DNA of 64,000 nt, taken from NCBI GenBank assembly GCA_002812745.2, contig NCSJ02000039.1, positions 124,001 to 188,000 of the forward strand, written 5' to 3'. Of this stretch, positions 45,143-56,277 are shown piece by piece. Position 1 is the stretch's first letter. Each line of letters begins with the position of its first letter. A program made the position numbers and the translations under genes. Below the pieces are notes generated by a model. It made no database searches. It was not told the origin of the DNA and saw only the letters and a list, made by a program, of their open reading frames with translations. This DNA comes from Scytalidium lignicola. Taxonomy: Eukaryota > Ascomycota > Leotiomycetes.

Positions 45143-46630
45143 ATGCAGGTTGAGGAGCTCACCATTGCTCAAGTCCACGAGGGCTATAAATCAGGATCAT
45201 ATACCTGCAAGGATCTTGTCGGTGCCTTCTTGGATCGCATAGACAGATTGGACAAAAATGGGCCAACAATTAGATCGACACTTGCCATGTCAACAGTTGC
45301 ATTAGATGAAGCAGCTGCTTTAGATGCTGATTTTAAAAAAAGCGGAAAATTCAAAGGCCGACTACACGGCATCCCAGTACTGGTGAAAGACCAGGCAGAC
45401 ACGAAGGGAATGGTTACCATGTATGGATCTATTGCAGCGAAAGACAACGTACCGGACGAAGATGCTTTTATTGTCAAGAAATTGAAAGATGAGGGAGCCA
45501 TCATCTTAGGCAAAACAACGATGAGTGAATGGGCTTCAACGTGGTTTTCTGCTACTTCGGCTACAGACTGGAAGTTCACGCACAATCCTTACAAACTGGG
45601 CTACGACGTGGGCGGATCCTCGTGTGGCTCGGCGGCAGCAATTGCAGCCAATTTCGCGATCCTTGGTGTTGCGGAAGACACAGGAGGTTCTATCAGATGT
45701 CCAGCATCGTTTACGAATCTTGTCGGGATCAGATGCACCCCAGGGCTGATCAGTCGAACCGGATTCTGCCCATTGATAAAGACACAAGATACCCCTGGTC
45801 CTGTTGCTAGAACTGTACAAGATTGTGCACTGATGCTTGATTGCCTTGTCGGTTTCGACCCGAAGGATGAGTGGACTACCGTGGCAGCCACAGCTCCTAA
45901 GCCAAAAGGGGGTAGTTATGCAGCCCACCTTGACCCACAAGCAATCACAAAGGCAAAGATTGGGGTCGTCCGATCACTCTTCGGATCAGACAGTGACCCG
46001 GCATGTCATGCTGTGAACAGTGTGATCTCTAAAGCAATTTTAACCCTCCGTGCTGCCGGCACAGAATTCGTCGACGTTGATATACCAAACTTAAAACACT
46101 ACATGACCTTCACTCCAGCCTATATTGTTCGCTCAAGGTCTGATATTAATAGCTTCCTAGCAACCAAACCACATCTGCCACAAGACCTAGCATTAATTGT
46201 CCCACGAGAACCACCACAGCCATTTCTCGATTTCACATCACAGATCGCCCATGGGCCACTAGATCCAATGGCGGACCCTACCTATGCTAAACGTCTATTA
46301 GACAGGGATGAGTTCCAACGCCGAATCACTTGTTTCATGATAGAAAATGGTCTGGATGCTCTTACTTTTCCAGATGTCAAAATCCCGCCTCCGCGACAAG
46401 AGGACGCTACAAACGGCCGTTTCCCTAACTGCTGGGACTTCCCCATAAATACCTTACTAGCAAGCCAGGCCAGGATCCCAGCAATCACCGTGCCTGTTGG
46501 CTTTACAGAGGACGGATTACCTATAGGATTAGAATTTGTGAGCTGGGAATTTAGGGAGCAGCATCTGCTAGAATTAGCAAGAGGGGTGGAATACTATGTG
46601 CCATCACGGAGAGCCCCAAAGTTAGAATAG
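45143..46630 (+). CDS. amidase signature enzyme
   Basis: An intronless gene of 495 residues. The Ser-cisSer-Lys catalytic set of the amidase signature family is complete: Lys82 in PVLVKDQ, the cis-Ser at about 159 in VGGSSCGSAA, and the nucleophile Ser183 in DTGGSIRCPAS. HGIPVLVKDQ and GKTTMSEWA are also conserved. No signal peptide is present, so it should act in the cytosol on an amide delivered by the divergent NCS1 permease, releasing ammonia and a carboxylate. The protein resembles Glu-tRNA-amidotransferase A-like fungal amidases of broad or unknown specificity. Length and motifs show no damage. Confidence 0.94.
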   Translation: MQVEELTIAQVHEGYKSGSYTCKDLVGAFLDRIDRLDKNGPTIRSTLAMSTVALDEAAALDADFKKSGKFKGRLHGIPVLVKDQADTKGMVTMYGSIAAKDNVPDEDAFIVKKLKDEGAIILGKTTMSEWASTWFSATSATDWKFTHNPYKLGYDVGGSSCGSAAAIAANFAILGVAEDTGGSIRCPASFTNLVGIRCTPGLISRTGFCPLIKTQDTPGPVARTVQDCALMLDCLVGFDPKDEWTTVAATAPKPKGGSYAAHLDPQAITKAKIGVVRSLFGSDSDPACHAVNSVISKAILTLRAAGTEFVDVDIPNLKHYMTFTPAYIVRSRSDINSFLATKPHLPQDLALIVPREPPQPFLDFTSQIAHGPLDPMADPTYAKRLLDRDEFQRRITCFMIENGLDALTFPDVKIPPPRQEDATNGRFPNCWDFPINTLLASQARIPAITVPVGFTEDGLPIGLEFVSWEFREQHLLELARGVEYYVPSRRAPKLE

Positions 46631-47212
46631 GATATTGAAATTTGAAATTTCTTGTTTAATTATATTAAATTAAAATACTTATACCCGACTTAACCAGGAT
46701 TAAAAAGCAGCTTCACACAGTAGTGCTACATGGCGCCGATGTTCCATTTTAACCAATCAACGGCTACAGGTACGACATCACCAACTATTGCCAACACCAT
46801 CATATCCAACCAGAAGACAGGAGTCGTATAGACATGAGTAGATTAAATGGTGCCAGAACCTAAAACACCGCGGAAATGTGTGTATTGACTCCTTGCCGAA
46901 ACTGTTAAACCAATCTAATCCAAGAATCTATCTAATTATCGTCAAAGCTGCACTCTTCAGCTGAGCTGAAAATTCCAATCGCGTTGGCACTTTAATGAAG
47001 CTAGCACGTGTAAGTTATTGTTTTTTCAGAACTTCGAAATGAAATATAAAGTGCTGTCCATCACACAAGAGGTGATATAATCTTCAACTATCATGCTTTA
47101 GCTTCTAGATTAACCTGCAGCATACGATATATTCATGAGAAATCCATTTTTAATATTTGCAACTTCCTTTTATACCACATATTTCTTTTATTAAGAATAT
47201 TGCGCCTGGATC
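46631..47212. other. intergenic
   Basis: About 580 AT-rich bases; nothing recognised. Confidence 0.45.
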
Positions 47213-47891
47213 ATGGCCTCTCGTACTCTCTCTTCCTGATTGCAGATCGTCCCTTCATACGTCAACGTGCACACTTTTCGATATTCATACCGCTTGAGTC
47301 TAATGAGCAAATAGGGATCGTCATTCATGTTGTTGGCGCACCTATAGCTGGCTTTAGCCTCGAGTTCAAACGAAATTATATACCAGCGAATGTCACTACA
47401 AATCATATTATGGTAGCTATTGGTGATGTTTCTTCGGAAAATGTTCTCGATTATACTGGTGATGGGAAACAGACCATCGATACTACTCCAAGAGATAACA
47501 TCGAGAGAGTTGCGGCTCAGGTCCCACCTCCTCGAATCAGTGCAAATTTCATGGTACCTGTTAATAACGTCTGTAGTCCTTAAGAAGTCTTTCTCCGAAC
47601 TGAATGCTAATCGTCAATTAGACAACCAATAGACGATGCCAAGAATGGACTACCGATTTTATTCGACGTCTCATCCAGCTGCAATATGTTCGTAAAGATG
47701 CTCTCAATATTGTCGAAGCTCATCGTGACCCCCCAAATTTTGGCATTGGGTTACAGTCCGTAGCCCCACAGAGGTCAAGACAAGGAGCCGTTCGGCTGGT
47801 GACTCTTACTGAAGAAGAATCCCCTTGGGTATGGGACTCAATTTACAAGAAATATAGACGTTGGGATGGTGCTCAATGGATTTTTCGCTAG
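47213..47891 (+). CDS. conserved fungal protein of unknown function, damaged near start
   Basis: I recognise a small protein family common in filamentous fungi: IFIPLESNEQIGIVIHVVG then GFSLEFKRNY, PPPRISANFM, and after an intron (about 47564-47622) RRCQEWTTDFIRRLI and HRDPPNFGIGLQ. The open frame ends at 47891. Its function is not known to me; relatives look cytosolic with no signal or membrane segment. The ATG at 47213 encodes MASRT and then leaves the family frame within a CT-repeat (ACTCTCTCTTCC, about 47225-47236); two bases fewer would connect it to LFLIADRP. Either a dinucleotide slip has damaged the start or translation starts at an unrecognised upstream exon using the AG near 47245. 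Confidence 0.6.
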
Positions 47892-48444
47892 GTTAAGACT
47901 GGTGGTCTCCAGGAGCTTAGAAGCGCAATACTAGTTATTCTTTCTGGCTATGCTTACAGTATACTCGAAATGCATTTATGTCAAACCTAAGCCAAAATTA
48001 ATCTATTGAAATCCGAGACTTATGCCGGTGCCTAGTTTTGCTTCTGAATGCTATTACATTTCCTACATCTACTCTGACCGCTCAATAAGGATCATTTAGA
48101 AAAGCTATAGTTTAGTTCCCATTTCATTATAATTATATTGTGCGCAACGCTTTTGATAGAACCTTACATCATAGGCAACCGCTTACAGAGCACTTAATTC
48201 CTGTGACAGCAATATCCAGTCCAATCACAGACTTCCTTATATTTACGTCATAAATGTTCATCTAATCCACCTTTATGGTCACGAGATCGTTTATAAAATA
48301 TGGCCTTTTCTGCTGCTTGGAAGATGAAGCTAATCCTCCGTTCACTCATCTGTACCCTCCAGTCTCAGAAGAAGCAAGTCAGAGCAAGCATCAAGGTCCT
48401 ATTGTTAAAAGCCATCCAAGTTCACCACCCCATTTTTCCAACCG
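47892..48444. other. intergenic
   Basis: About 550 AT-rich bases; promoter region of the acyltransferase gene, nothing else recognised. Confidence 0.45.
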
Positions 48445-49523
48445 ATGCATTTCATCAACTTCCTCTTGTTACCGTGCCTCTATCTCTTGGCCCACAGAAT
48501 TCTCGTTTCACTATCCCCACCGCGCATTCGATTCTATGCCAACACTCTTATATTCTATATACTACTTGTTGTCGCTACCTCGTATGGCATAATTTTTGCC
48601 TTTATCGCATGGCCATTCGGTAAAGCCGGCTTGACGGTCTGGTCAACCGGACGATTCTTTTCGCTTTTAATATCTTTGGCTACCGGCCTCAAGGTTCATG
48701 TTGAGGGAGCTGAAAGGCTAAGGTCACAATGTGGAGTGTTAGTGTCGAATCATCAAACGTGAGCATGTCTCAGAGGAACATTTCAACTTCGCTCTTACTA
48801 TTTTAGAATCGCAAACTAACATATAAACCTTCGAAGAGATGTCGACCTTTACGCATTTAGTACGGTCATGCCAAAGCATTGCACCGTTACCGCTAAAAGC
48901 TCGCTCCGAAATGTCCCATTTTTTGGAGTGTGGTGTAAGCTCCTGCCCCCTTCACTCTTTAAGGATCCGTTCTTACTCACAGCGATCATTGTTCAGTACA
49001 AGTAATTGGCACCACGTTTGTGGACCGCAAAAACAGTGCGTCGACTGTGGAAGGATTTCAGAAAGCTGCCGAAGAAATGAAACGGAAATCGGTAAGTGAA
49101 TCCCAACACCGTTATCGTGATCATAATTTAATTGATAATTGCCTATGCAATGTAGCACAGCATCTGGGTGTTCCCTGAGAGCCATAGATCCAATTTCCAG
49201 ACACCTGACCTTCTCCCGTTCAAAAAAGGAGCGTTCCACATTGCCATTCAGTCTAGACTACCCATCATTCCCATTGTAGCTAATAACTACTCCAACCTCA
49301 TTAGCTGGCAGGGTCATCGTTTTGACTCTGGCGATATCTTTGTGCGAGGTTAGCCAAATTCTTTACCACCTTTTAAAAAAAGCACCACTAATGTAACTGT
49401 TCAGTTATGGATCCCATTGAAACAAAGGGCCTTAAAGCAAGTGATGCCGAAGATCTGCTAGAACGAACAAGAGCTGCTATGGAGAGAGAACTAGTCGAGT
49501 TAACAAAGAGGGCTTTGAGATAA
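48445..49523 (+). CDS. 1-acyl-glycerol-3-phosphate acyltransferase (PlsC/LPAAT-like)
   Basis: Five exons, 48445-48758, 48837-48934, 48997-49091, 49156-49348 and 49405-49523, give 272 residues. Two N-terminal membrane segments (FLLLPCLYLLAH; FYILLVVATSYGIIFAFI) are followed by the acyltransferase HX4D motif NHQTDVD, which is formed across intron 1. FVDRKNS (motif II) and a LPIIPIV (motif IV) follow. Motif III, usually FPEGTRS, reads FPESHRS, so the glycine and threonine are replaced; this may alter or abolish acyl-acceptor binding. The family makes phosphatidic acid in the ER. The gene is convergent with the Sfk1/FRAG1-like gene, tails 32 bases apart. Phase is kept at every join. Confidence 0.88.
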
Positions 49524-49555
49524 GCTTTCTTTATTCTCAATGAATGGGGGTAGAA

Positions 49556-50631
49556 TTAAGACTTTACTTTGTATATTTTTGGTGCAGGCAACAGATATAT
49601 ATCTACAGCAAAGCTCAAGATATAAATAGTAAAAATAAAGACTGCCATCCACTCTGAAATGGCTGATATATCCGCATTATTTTTAATACAGAGGGCACAG
49701 ATCGTAGAAAGTATGACTTCAGTCAACATGCAGATATTTTTCATCCAAAACGAGACTGATATGCTGCTTTTCATCATCTCATAATCTCGTGAATTTTCCT
49801 TCCTACTAACAGAATTTGGAGATGACTTTTCCTTATAGAAATCGGTATGATCTTTGAAGAGCCACCCAGAGATGTCCCAGAATGTCAAGCAGGCGCCGAT
49901 AAAAAAAGCAAGACTATTGATCAGAAGTCAGTCCTCCACAGTTGTGAGCAATTGGGGTATGAGTAGCACCAACTTGGCAATGACTAGACATCTTACGTGG
50001 ACCTTGAAAGAAGAAGCCACATCAAAGGTGGAAACTAGTATGGCACCAAAGCAACCGATTGAGCCCAATAATGTCCCGATGACCGAATATTCTGATGCTG
50101 TAATGCCGGGGATTCTTGCTTGTAACAGGGTGGTGAAATAGTAACGCCGTCTCCATTCTACCCAAAGAGTACAAAAGAAGAACATGGCCATAACACTAGA
50201 CCCAAACAAAAAAACTGGCTTCATACTTGGCGACGAACCTACATCTATAAGGCTTTGTTAACATGCCGATATACACATTCACCAACAATTCAACTGACCG
50301 GAAACGAAACTATTCAGATTATATTAGCACACAGTTCAGGTAGGAGACTATCTGCAAATGAAGCTCTGCCAGACTCACGCAATCTGTTGGTAATCTTGCA
50401 TGCAGCCGAGACGTGGTTTCCCATCGCGAATCCATGAAGATAACATAACCACAAGAGAACCTGAATGGATTTCTCGCGTCAGTGGTTGTCGAAGTTTCGA
50501 TGAAAGCAGCCTAAAAGACCGCAAAGCATACCTGACCAGCCGAGCGCTGAGATCAATGGAAGCACCCAGAGATACGACCGCCACGTCGCTGGAATCGAGG
50601 TCGACGTCCAAATCCAAATGTATGCATACAT
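49556..50631 (-). CDS. Sfk1/FRAG1/DRAM-family membrane protein
   Basis: Five exons inferred: 50631-50532, 50460-50379, 50309-50299 (only 11 bases), 50244-49974 and 49913-49556, together 822 bases, 273 residues. The family layout is visible: YLWVLPLISALGW (first membrane helix), WIRDGKPRLGCMQDYQQIA, then FVSDVGSSPSMKPVFLFG, where FVS is supplied by the mini-exon. IGTLLGSIGCFGAILVSTFD and further helices follow. In yeast Sfk1 helps hold phospholipid asymmetry and PI4-kinase at the plasma membrane. Start and mini-exon are my inference; the joins keep phase and match the family motif. The last donor used is GTTGGT at 49973. Confidence 0.8.
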
Positions 50632-51675
50632 GGTGGGCTATTATCTTTATCAAACTTGCATATCTCAAGGATCATAAGTCGCTCGCAATGAGGATCGAAG
50701 AAATTTAATTCCGAATCTGCCGTGGGGAAGCGTGATTGGATTGATTATATTATTGTACGTACGGAAGATCCTGTAAGTTTAGGTAACTACGAGTTCACGT
50801 GGGCATATTAATTGTGCACTTGGCAGAGTTTTGGCGCACACTTACCATCCGGTATGCCGTACACGGATCGGTACTTGGGGTTGCCGAAATGCAGAATTGT
50901 TACCGCAAAGACAAACCATGGAAATGCACTTACCGATGATATAGATGCATGCTTTGAACGTGTGGAATTGTTTTAGACGGTAAAAAGGGTTCCGGAGATT
51001 TTGCTATATGGAAAAAATTCGAAGCCCGGTAAACCTTACTAGCCTAGCCCATAGAGTAATGGCAGGCCAGGCTGGCATATTGGGTACTCCATCGTGGCTT
51101 GTGACAAGCTTGGAGAACAGATGGACATCCACTCTGGTGCTAGCCTTCCTTCACCCGACCTCATGTGGACTGCCTAGAACTAGGTACACGTGTAGGTAAT
51201 AACTTCTAAGTTAGTTAACTAGCCGCTGTTTAATTAATAATTGATTATGCAATGTGTCTGACCGGTTCAAGACGGCCGATGGAATTGGGCTAACCTTTTG
51301 AAACCGGTAGAAATGACCTGGGTAAGCCTGACCCTTAACGCCAGATGATGAGGATAGGATGCTCAAGAGAAATCTTACTTAGAGCAACAGCGAGACAGAA
51401 CACGGTGATCGGAGATGAATGGAAATGGAAGTAGATCTGACTAATAGGATTCCTTCCCTCCAACCTAGTACGTATCTGTGGACAGATATTCTAGTAATCT
51501 TGCGCTCTCACATCAGCCTTAATTGATTATCGGCGTAGTTACTTTGAGACACGGCATCTTGTCATCTTATATATAAGCACAGTTTCTAGTTAATAACTAG
51601 TCAATTACAATGGTATAGAATAGGGGAATCCAGAGATTACTGTTTTGCGAATGGCAATTCTAGCAAATAGTCAAA
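50632..51675. other. intergenic with a possible exon relic
   Basis: No complete gene. On the minus strand around 50850-50960 a short open stretch (FPWFVFAVTILHFGNPKY..) ends at a good GTAAGT donor, but no partner exons were found. Confidence 0.4.
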
Positions 51676-53273
51676 ATGCAAATTCCAATCCTCATTGCTG
51701 CTTTCAGTGTTTTTGAGGCCATTGCCGCCGAGAGCCAGTATGGCCTCACTGGAGGATGGTCTGGGTGGGGTGCAAATGTGTTCAACAATCGATGGGCATC
51801 TGAGAACACCGAAATCTCCTCTCACAATATTCATTCTCTAGAGCACAAATGTCAATTCGACTATCCATTTGGCGTCAGTGCAACTCCCGTTACCCTAAAT
51901 GAAATGGTGTATTTCCCAACCTGGTCAGGGGAATTCGTGGCAGTCAACTACTTAACTTGTAAAGTTCAATGGCAGATCAATATCACGAGCCTCATAGAGG
52001 AGTATTTGCCCATCACTGGTACGGCCACAATAACAAAACATGTCTCAAGATCAAGTCCCCAGATTGATGGCGATACTCTGTTCTTTGGGACGATAACGCA
52101 TGCCTTAATTGTTGCTATTAATAGGCACACTGGCCAAGTTCTGGGACAGGTACAGGTAAATCCACATCCACTGGCGATACTTACCACGAGTCCGACCTTC
52201 TATGACAACAAACTTTTTGTTGGAGCAGCGAGTCTAGAGGAGACCGGAGCAGATCATATCCCGGATTACCCCTGCTGCTCATTTGTTGGCAACATGGTAG
52301 CATTAAGCTTTGACAAATTCCACAACTGCTTCAACGTTGAATGGAATGTCACGATGCTACCTCTGCAGAGTAACTGGTCGGGAGCTGCGTTGTGGGGTAG
52401 TCAGCCTGCAATTGATTCAGTTCGAAAACAGGTATTCATCGCCACAGGCAATCTGTACTCCTTCCCCCATGAGTTCGAAAAATGTGAGAACGCAACGGCG
52501 TCCTGCCTTCCATCAGGTGTGTGGCAGGAATCGGTCCTGGCACTTGACATTGATTCGGGGAAAGTCAACTAGTTGAAACGTCTCACATCCCTCGATGCCT
52601 AGACCATTTCTTGCGGAGGTGGTCTTTTGCCTCCAGTTAATCCACAAAATTGCCCTCCTGAGCCAGGTGTGGATGCTGATTTCGGTATGGCTCCTACTTT
52701 TATTCCTTATGGAGGGAAAAATAATCAAGATGCCATTGTCGTTGGCCAGAAGAATGGGGTCATCTACTCAATGTCAGCCGAAACTGGCAAATTACTTTGG
52801 TCAACCATTACCTCTCCAGGCGGTGCAGGAGGCGGATTAAGTTGGGGGATGGCAGTCGACAATCAACGAGTATATTTCACAGCTATCAGTTCCGCCTCGA
52901 AAACCTGGCAACTACAGCCCTCCCACCTGACCATCAACAACAGCGCTTACGGAGCGGTGTCCCTAGATTCGGGATCCATCCTGTGGGAAACACCAGCTCC
53001 TGAATCTGCAGTTGCGTATGGCCCTCCAACTGCCGTCGGGGATGTGATACTTGTTGCTAGGACTGGAGATAATATCGCAGATTATGAGAACACTGGTGGG
53101 GGGCTGATCGCTCTTTCACAAAAGATGGGAGAATTGTTGCTGATATTAGCATTCCTACTAATTTCCACAGCGGCATAGCGGTATCGGGCAACTATCTCAT
53201 CTTTGGTACTGGATATGATCTTGGATACAATGGGACAGGGTCACTGTATATAATGAGTGTAAAACTTGTATAA
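51676..53273 (+). pseudogene. PQQ-type beta-propeller dehydrogenase-like, secreted; two stops and a frameshift
   Basis: The conceptual product is about 530 residues with a signal peptide (MQIPILIAAFSVFEAIAA) and repeated propeller blades (GVSATPVTLNEMVYFPTWSG; ALDIDSGKVN; AETGKLLWSTITSPGGAGG). It resembles fungal quinoprotein/polyvinyl-alcohol-dehydrogenase-like proteins. In one continuous frame, TAG stops occur at 52570-52572 and 52600-52602; reading resumes in the same frame with PPVNPQNCPPEPG. Both TAGs stand where a Trp is expected, which needs one G-to-A change each. Near 53118-53125 the frame slips by one base, after which IPTNFHSGIAVSGNYLIFG continues to a stop at 53273. The rest is well preserved, so inactivation looks recent. 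Confidence 0.88.
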
Positions 53274-53938
53274 TGGACATAACTACAGTATAAAAGAATA
53301 TTAATAACATTAATACTGCTTGTTGCCAGGGACATTTTCGCTGCCAAGATCATTTTTTGTTGCCAGGGTCAGTGGTTTCTCTACACAAAATAATACAGTA
53401 TAGGCACTCCTGCTGGTTGACCTATAAATGCAGCCCATGATCACAAATTAACTAGCCACTCTGCTCTATTATTGCAATGGTGAAAACCGTTTACCAAATC
53501 ACTGAACCCTCAGTCTGTTGGTGATGGGTAATCTTACGCTTTTGCAACTCTCTAAAATCAATAGTTTCCGAATACCTCTATACGCCGAAATATTGCTTTC
53601 GAGAATTGCATATTTATGGCTCAAGGCCCATGCCTATATTATTGCTAGAGATTATCGTCATAATTCCATTTGATGTTATGCACAGTAAATCTCACTTATG
53701 AGCATCGGAGCTATTTCGCTGTAAGAGAAAAGCGGTTGTATGTATTTATTTATATAAATATTTGCTAGAAATAAGGAATTCAAGGCTTTGTTTACATCTC
53801 TTAACTCGAAGTAGTGCAATCATCGGGAATGGACTGGAACACAAATTTCGGTTCACGATGAATATTAGCTCATTTGAGGAACACCCATATATACACACTG
53901 GGGCATCCCTTAGTGTCCATTGGCATAGTAATACCAAC
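53274..53938. other. intergenic
   Basis: About 660 AT-rich bases; nothing recognised. Confidence 0.45.
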
Positions 53939-54260
53939 TTAAATACTTCTCTTCCCTCTTGTTTCGAACGGAAACAGGACTGCTATGATCTCTGCCACAC
54001 ACATCATGGTGGCACGGACGTAGATAGACACGGAGGATGCGGTGGATGAACATTCCAATTAATGTTAACATAATACTCATCAAACGATTAAATGGCACAG
54101 CAATACTGTTCCCGGTGCCGCGGTGAGCAGAGGGCATGACTTCCACGGTATTAGCATAAAGAGGACCGTAGTACATGTTGATACTAACAAAGATAGTGTA
54201 GCTATGCCCTAGATTTTCAAAAGCAGTCGTCATCACAGTATAAGCAAAGAAGAAAATCAC
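53939..54260 (-). pseudogene. 3' relic of an MFS transporter (SV2/SVOP-like)
   Basis: The minus strand encodes the last helices of a fungal MFS carrier: INMYYGPLYANTVEVMPSAH then RGTGNSIAVPFNRLM (conserved loop and helix 11). After LIGMF the frame must shift to continue with SSVSIYVRATMMCVAEI and VLFPFETRGKRSI before a stop at 53939-53941. No N-terminal two thirds can be found upstream up to 54840. It is a decayed fragment. Confidence 0.82.
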
Positions 54261-56277
54261 TTAAGCAAGAAGGTTAGTTTTTAAAATTTGAGGTATAGTC
54301 TTCATGATAGAACCAGAATGATGATCAAGAAAGCTTGAAGATCTTACTAGTTAGAACTGCACTAACTGTTATAATATATTTCCATCCATTCTGTAAGAGC
54401 ATAATAGATAGCGCCGTGTGGATAGAGAACAAGTCAAATAGCTACATAGCCAAGTCGAACAGACAAAAGCAATCAATAAGCTGGTCTATTCACCAGCCTA
54501 TTCCACGCGCCCCTCACTCCGCCAGTGCTTCCTGTGCTAAGGCGACGTTCGGTCGGATGGTCGACCTTGTTCACCACCTCACAGCCACCGATTGATGGAT
54601 GGCGAGTCGTGGCAATTCTGTTTGTCCGAGCTTCACAAGAATTTGTTAGTTAGAGAGGATCGGAAATGTGATGCTGGCCGGTCATGACGGACAGGTGTAT
54701 TCCCCCTTCGCAGCATCAAGCATAGCTGCGTACTTCTCTTTCGCTATTTCATTGGCCCTCGTCATGATTTTGCGGGACAGTCAGACTTATTACAACGGAA
54801 GATTCAAGTGGTATATATAGCGGTCTTTTTAGTTGAGCTTTACGATTTTGGGGTCACAACAAAGCCTAACAGCATTCTTAAGAGACTCTCGTGCTGCTGA
54901 GCCGATGGGGCGGGAGGTGTTGTTGCGATCCGCTTCCTTATATGGCTTTTTCTGACTACAGAACAAACCACCAACCCCGCACTCTCCCTCACGTGCAGTA
55001 ATGCCATTCCCAGTTCCTCCGATTGGATTAGAACGCCACCTGTTAATAGTTGGTACGCTTCCTCGACGCTGTTGTTTCGCGAACCAACCATGTTGAACAC
55101 AAGATCGGTGATCCTATGAGCGGCAGGATCACGGAATCCAACATCAGGTGACATATAGGACGTATAGGGATATGTGTCTAGGATTTCATTACCTAGATAA
55201 ATAGCATAGAAACATAAGAGCAGACTCCTTGTATTCAATCTAAATATCGATCAAAGATAGTTATATTATGATCATATTCTCACTGGACCCCTTGTCGAGG
55301 AGGAAATACATTATGCGAAGGTTTTTGCTGGCCTTGGTTTAGGACCTGAAATATAAGATTGAAATGGAAGCAATTGGGAAGAAACTGCGAAGAAATCGAG
55401 AAGAAAGCGAGAAAGTACTGGGAAGGTACTAAGAAAATAAGGGGAAAGGACTAGGATGCTACTGAGTCTCCTTGATGAACACTAGAGTAATAACGGCCTT
55501 CATACGGATCCTGCAGGCCACATGGAAGGAGAACGGCAATTCAAGCAAGGACGAGAGAACCTCAACTTCAGACTGAGTGATGAACCATGCAATATAGCTT
55601 TTCTTGGGCTCTTCGAGGAAGTTCATCGCGTAGTAAACGTGAGGCTCGAACGACAAAGCAATGTATCTAAGGCTGACTTGGATGTAATTGAGGTTGGTCG
55701 AGGGACAACTCGCGCAATGGAAAGCTACACGTTCTGGAGGCTAATATGGGCGACTAGGCCTTAACTTCACTATACTACCTTAGCATTATTGTATGGTCAA
55801 TACTAATAAGAACATAGAGTAAGGCCGACTGGAGTTATGGATGTCGATATGAATTTATCCGGTACCTTTGTACCTTGCTTGTATAGACCCTGAAACTCCC
55901 TTACTCTTAGGGTCTAAGTCTTATCCGAGGTACTTTAAAAAGATGCACAGCTGTTGGAAGATAGCAAGTAACGGACAAACTTCTCGGTACAATTTGTTAT
56001 GCTTTAAAATAGATAAGTAGTAATGCTGCGGAGGAAAAGATATATAAGACTAGTTAATAACTGGAATAATAAAGGACGACTAAGTTTGTGGAGTACTTAA
56101 AGGTCTTGAGGTGCTGACCAAAGCCCTGCGATTTCTGTGCAGCTCTTAGGGGTTTCTTCGTACCTCAAAATTAAAGTCAGAATCGGAATTATCATTGTAA
56201 CATCCCTCGTTGTGATAGCTTTTATCATTTGCTTTACAGATACGAACATGTTAGCATGTCTACTCCATGATACACAT
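54261..56277. other. gene-poor DNA
   Basis: About 2 kb with no recognised gene. A 132-codon minus-strand open frame at 54840-55238 starts MNTRSLLLCFYAIYL and has no family I know; it may be a gene fragment or chance. Confidence 0.4.
54840..55238 (-). other. unrecognised open frame
   Basis: A 132-codon frame with fairly balanced codon use and no recognisable motif, domain or signal. It lies alone between relics. It might be an exon of a decayed gene; I give no function. Confidence 0.2.

Noticed and set aside
50850..50960. Possible extra N-terminal exon of the Sfk1/FRAG1-like gene on the minus strand
   Set aside because: The short hydrophobic reading ends at a good donor, but no in-phase partner exon was found and the gene already begins with its family's first helix.
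55459..55764. Opposed open frames of 65 and 80 codons
   Set aside because: No motif; each is the shadow of the other.
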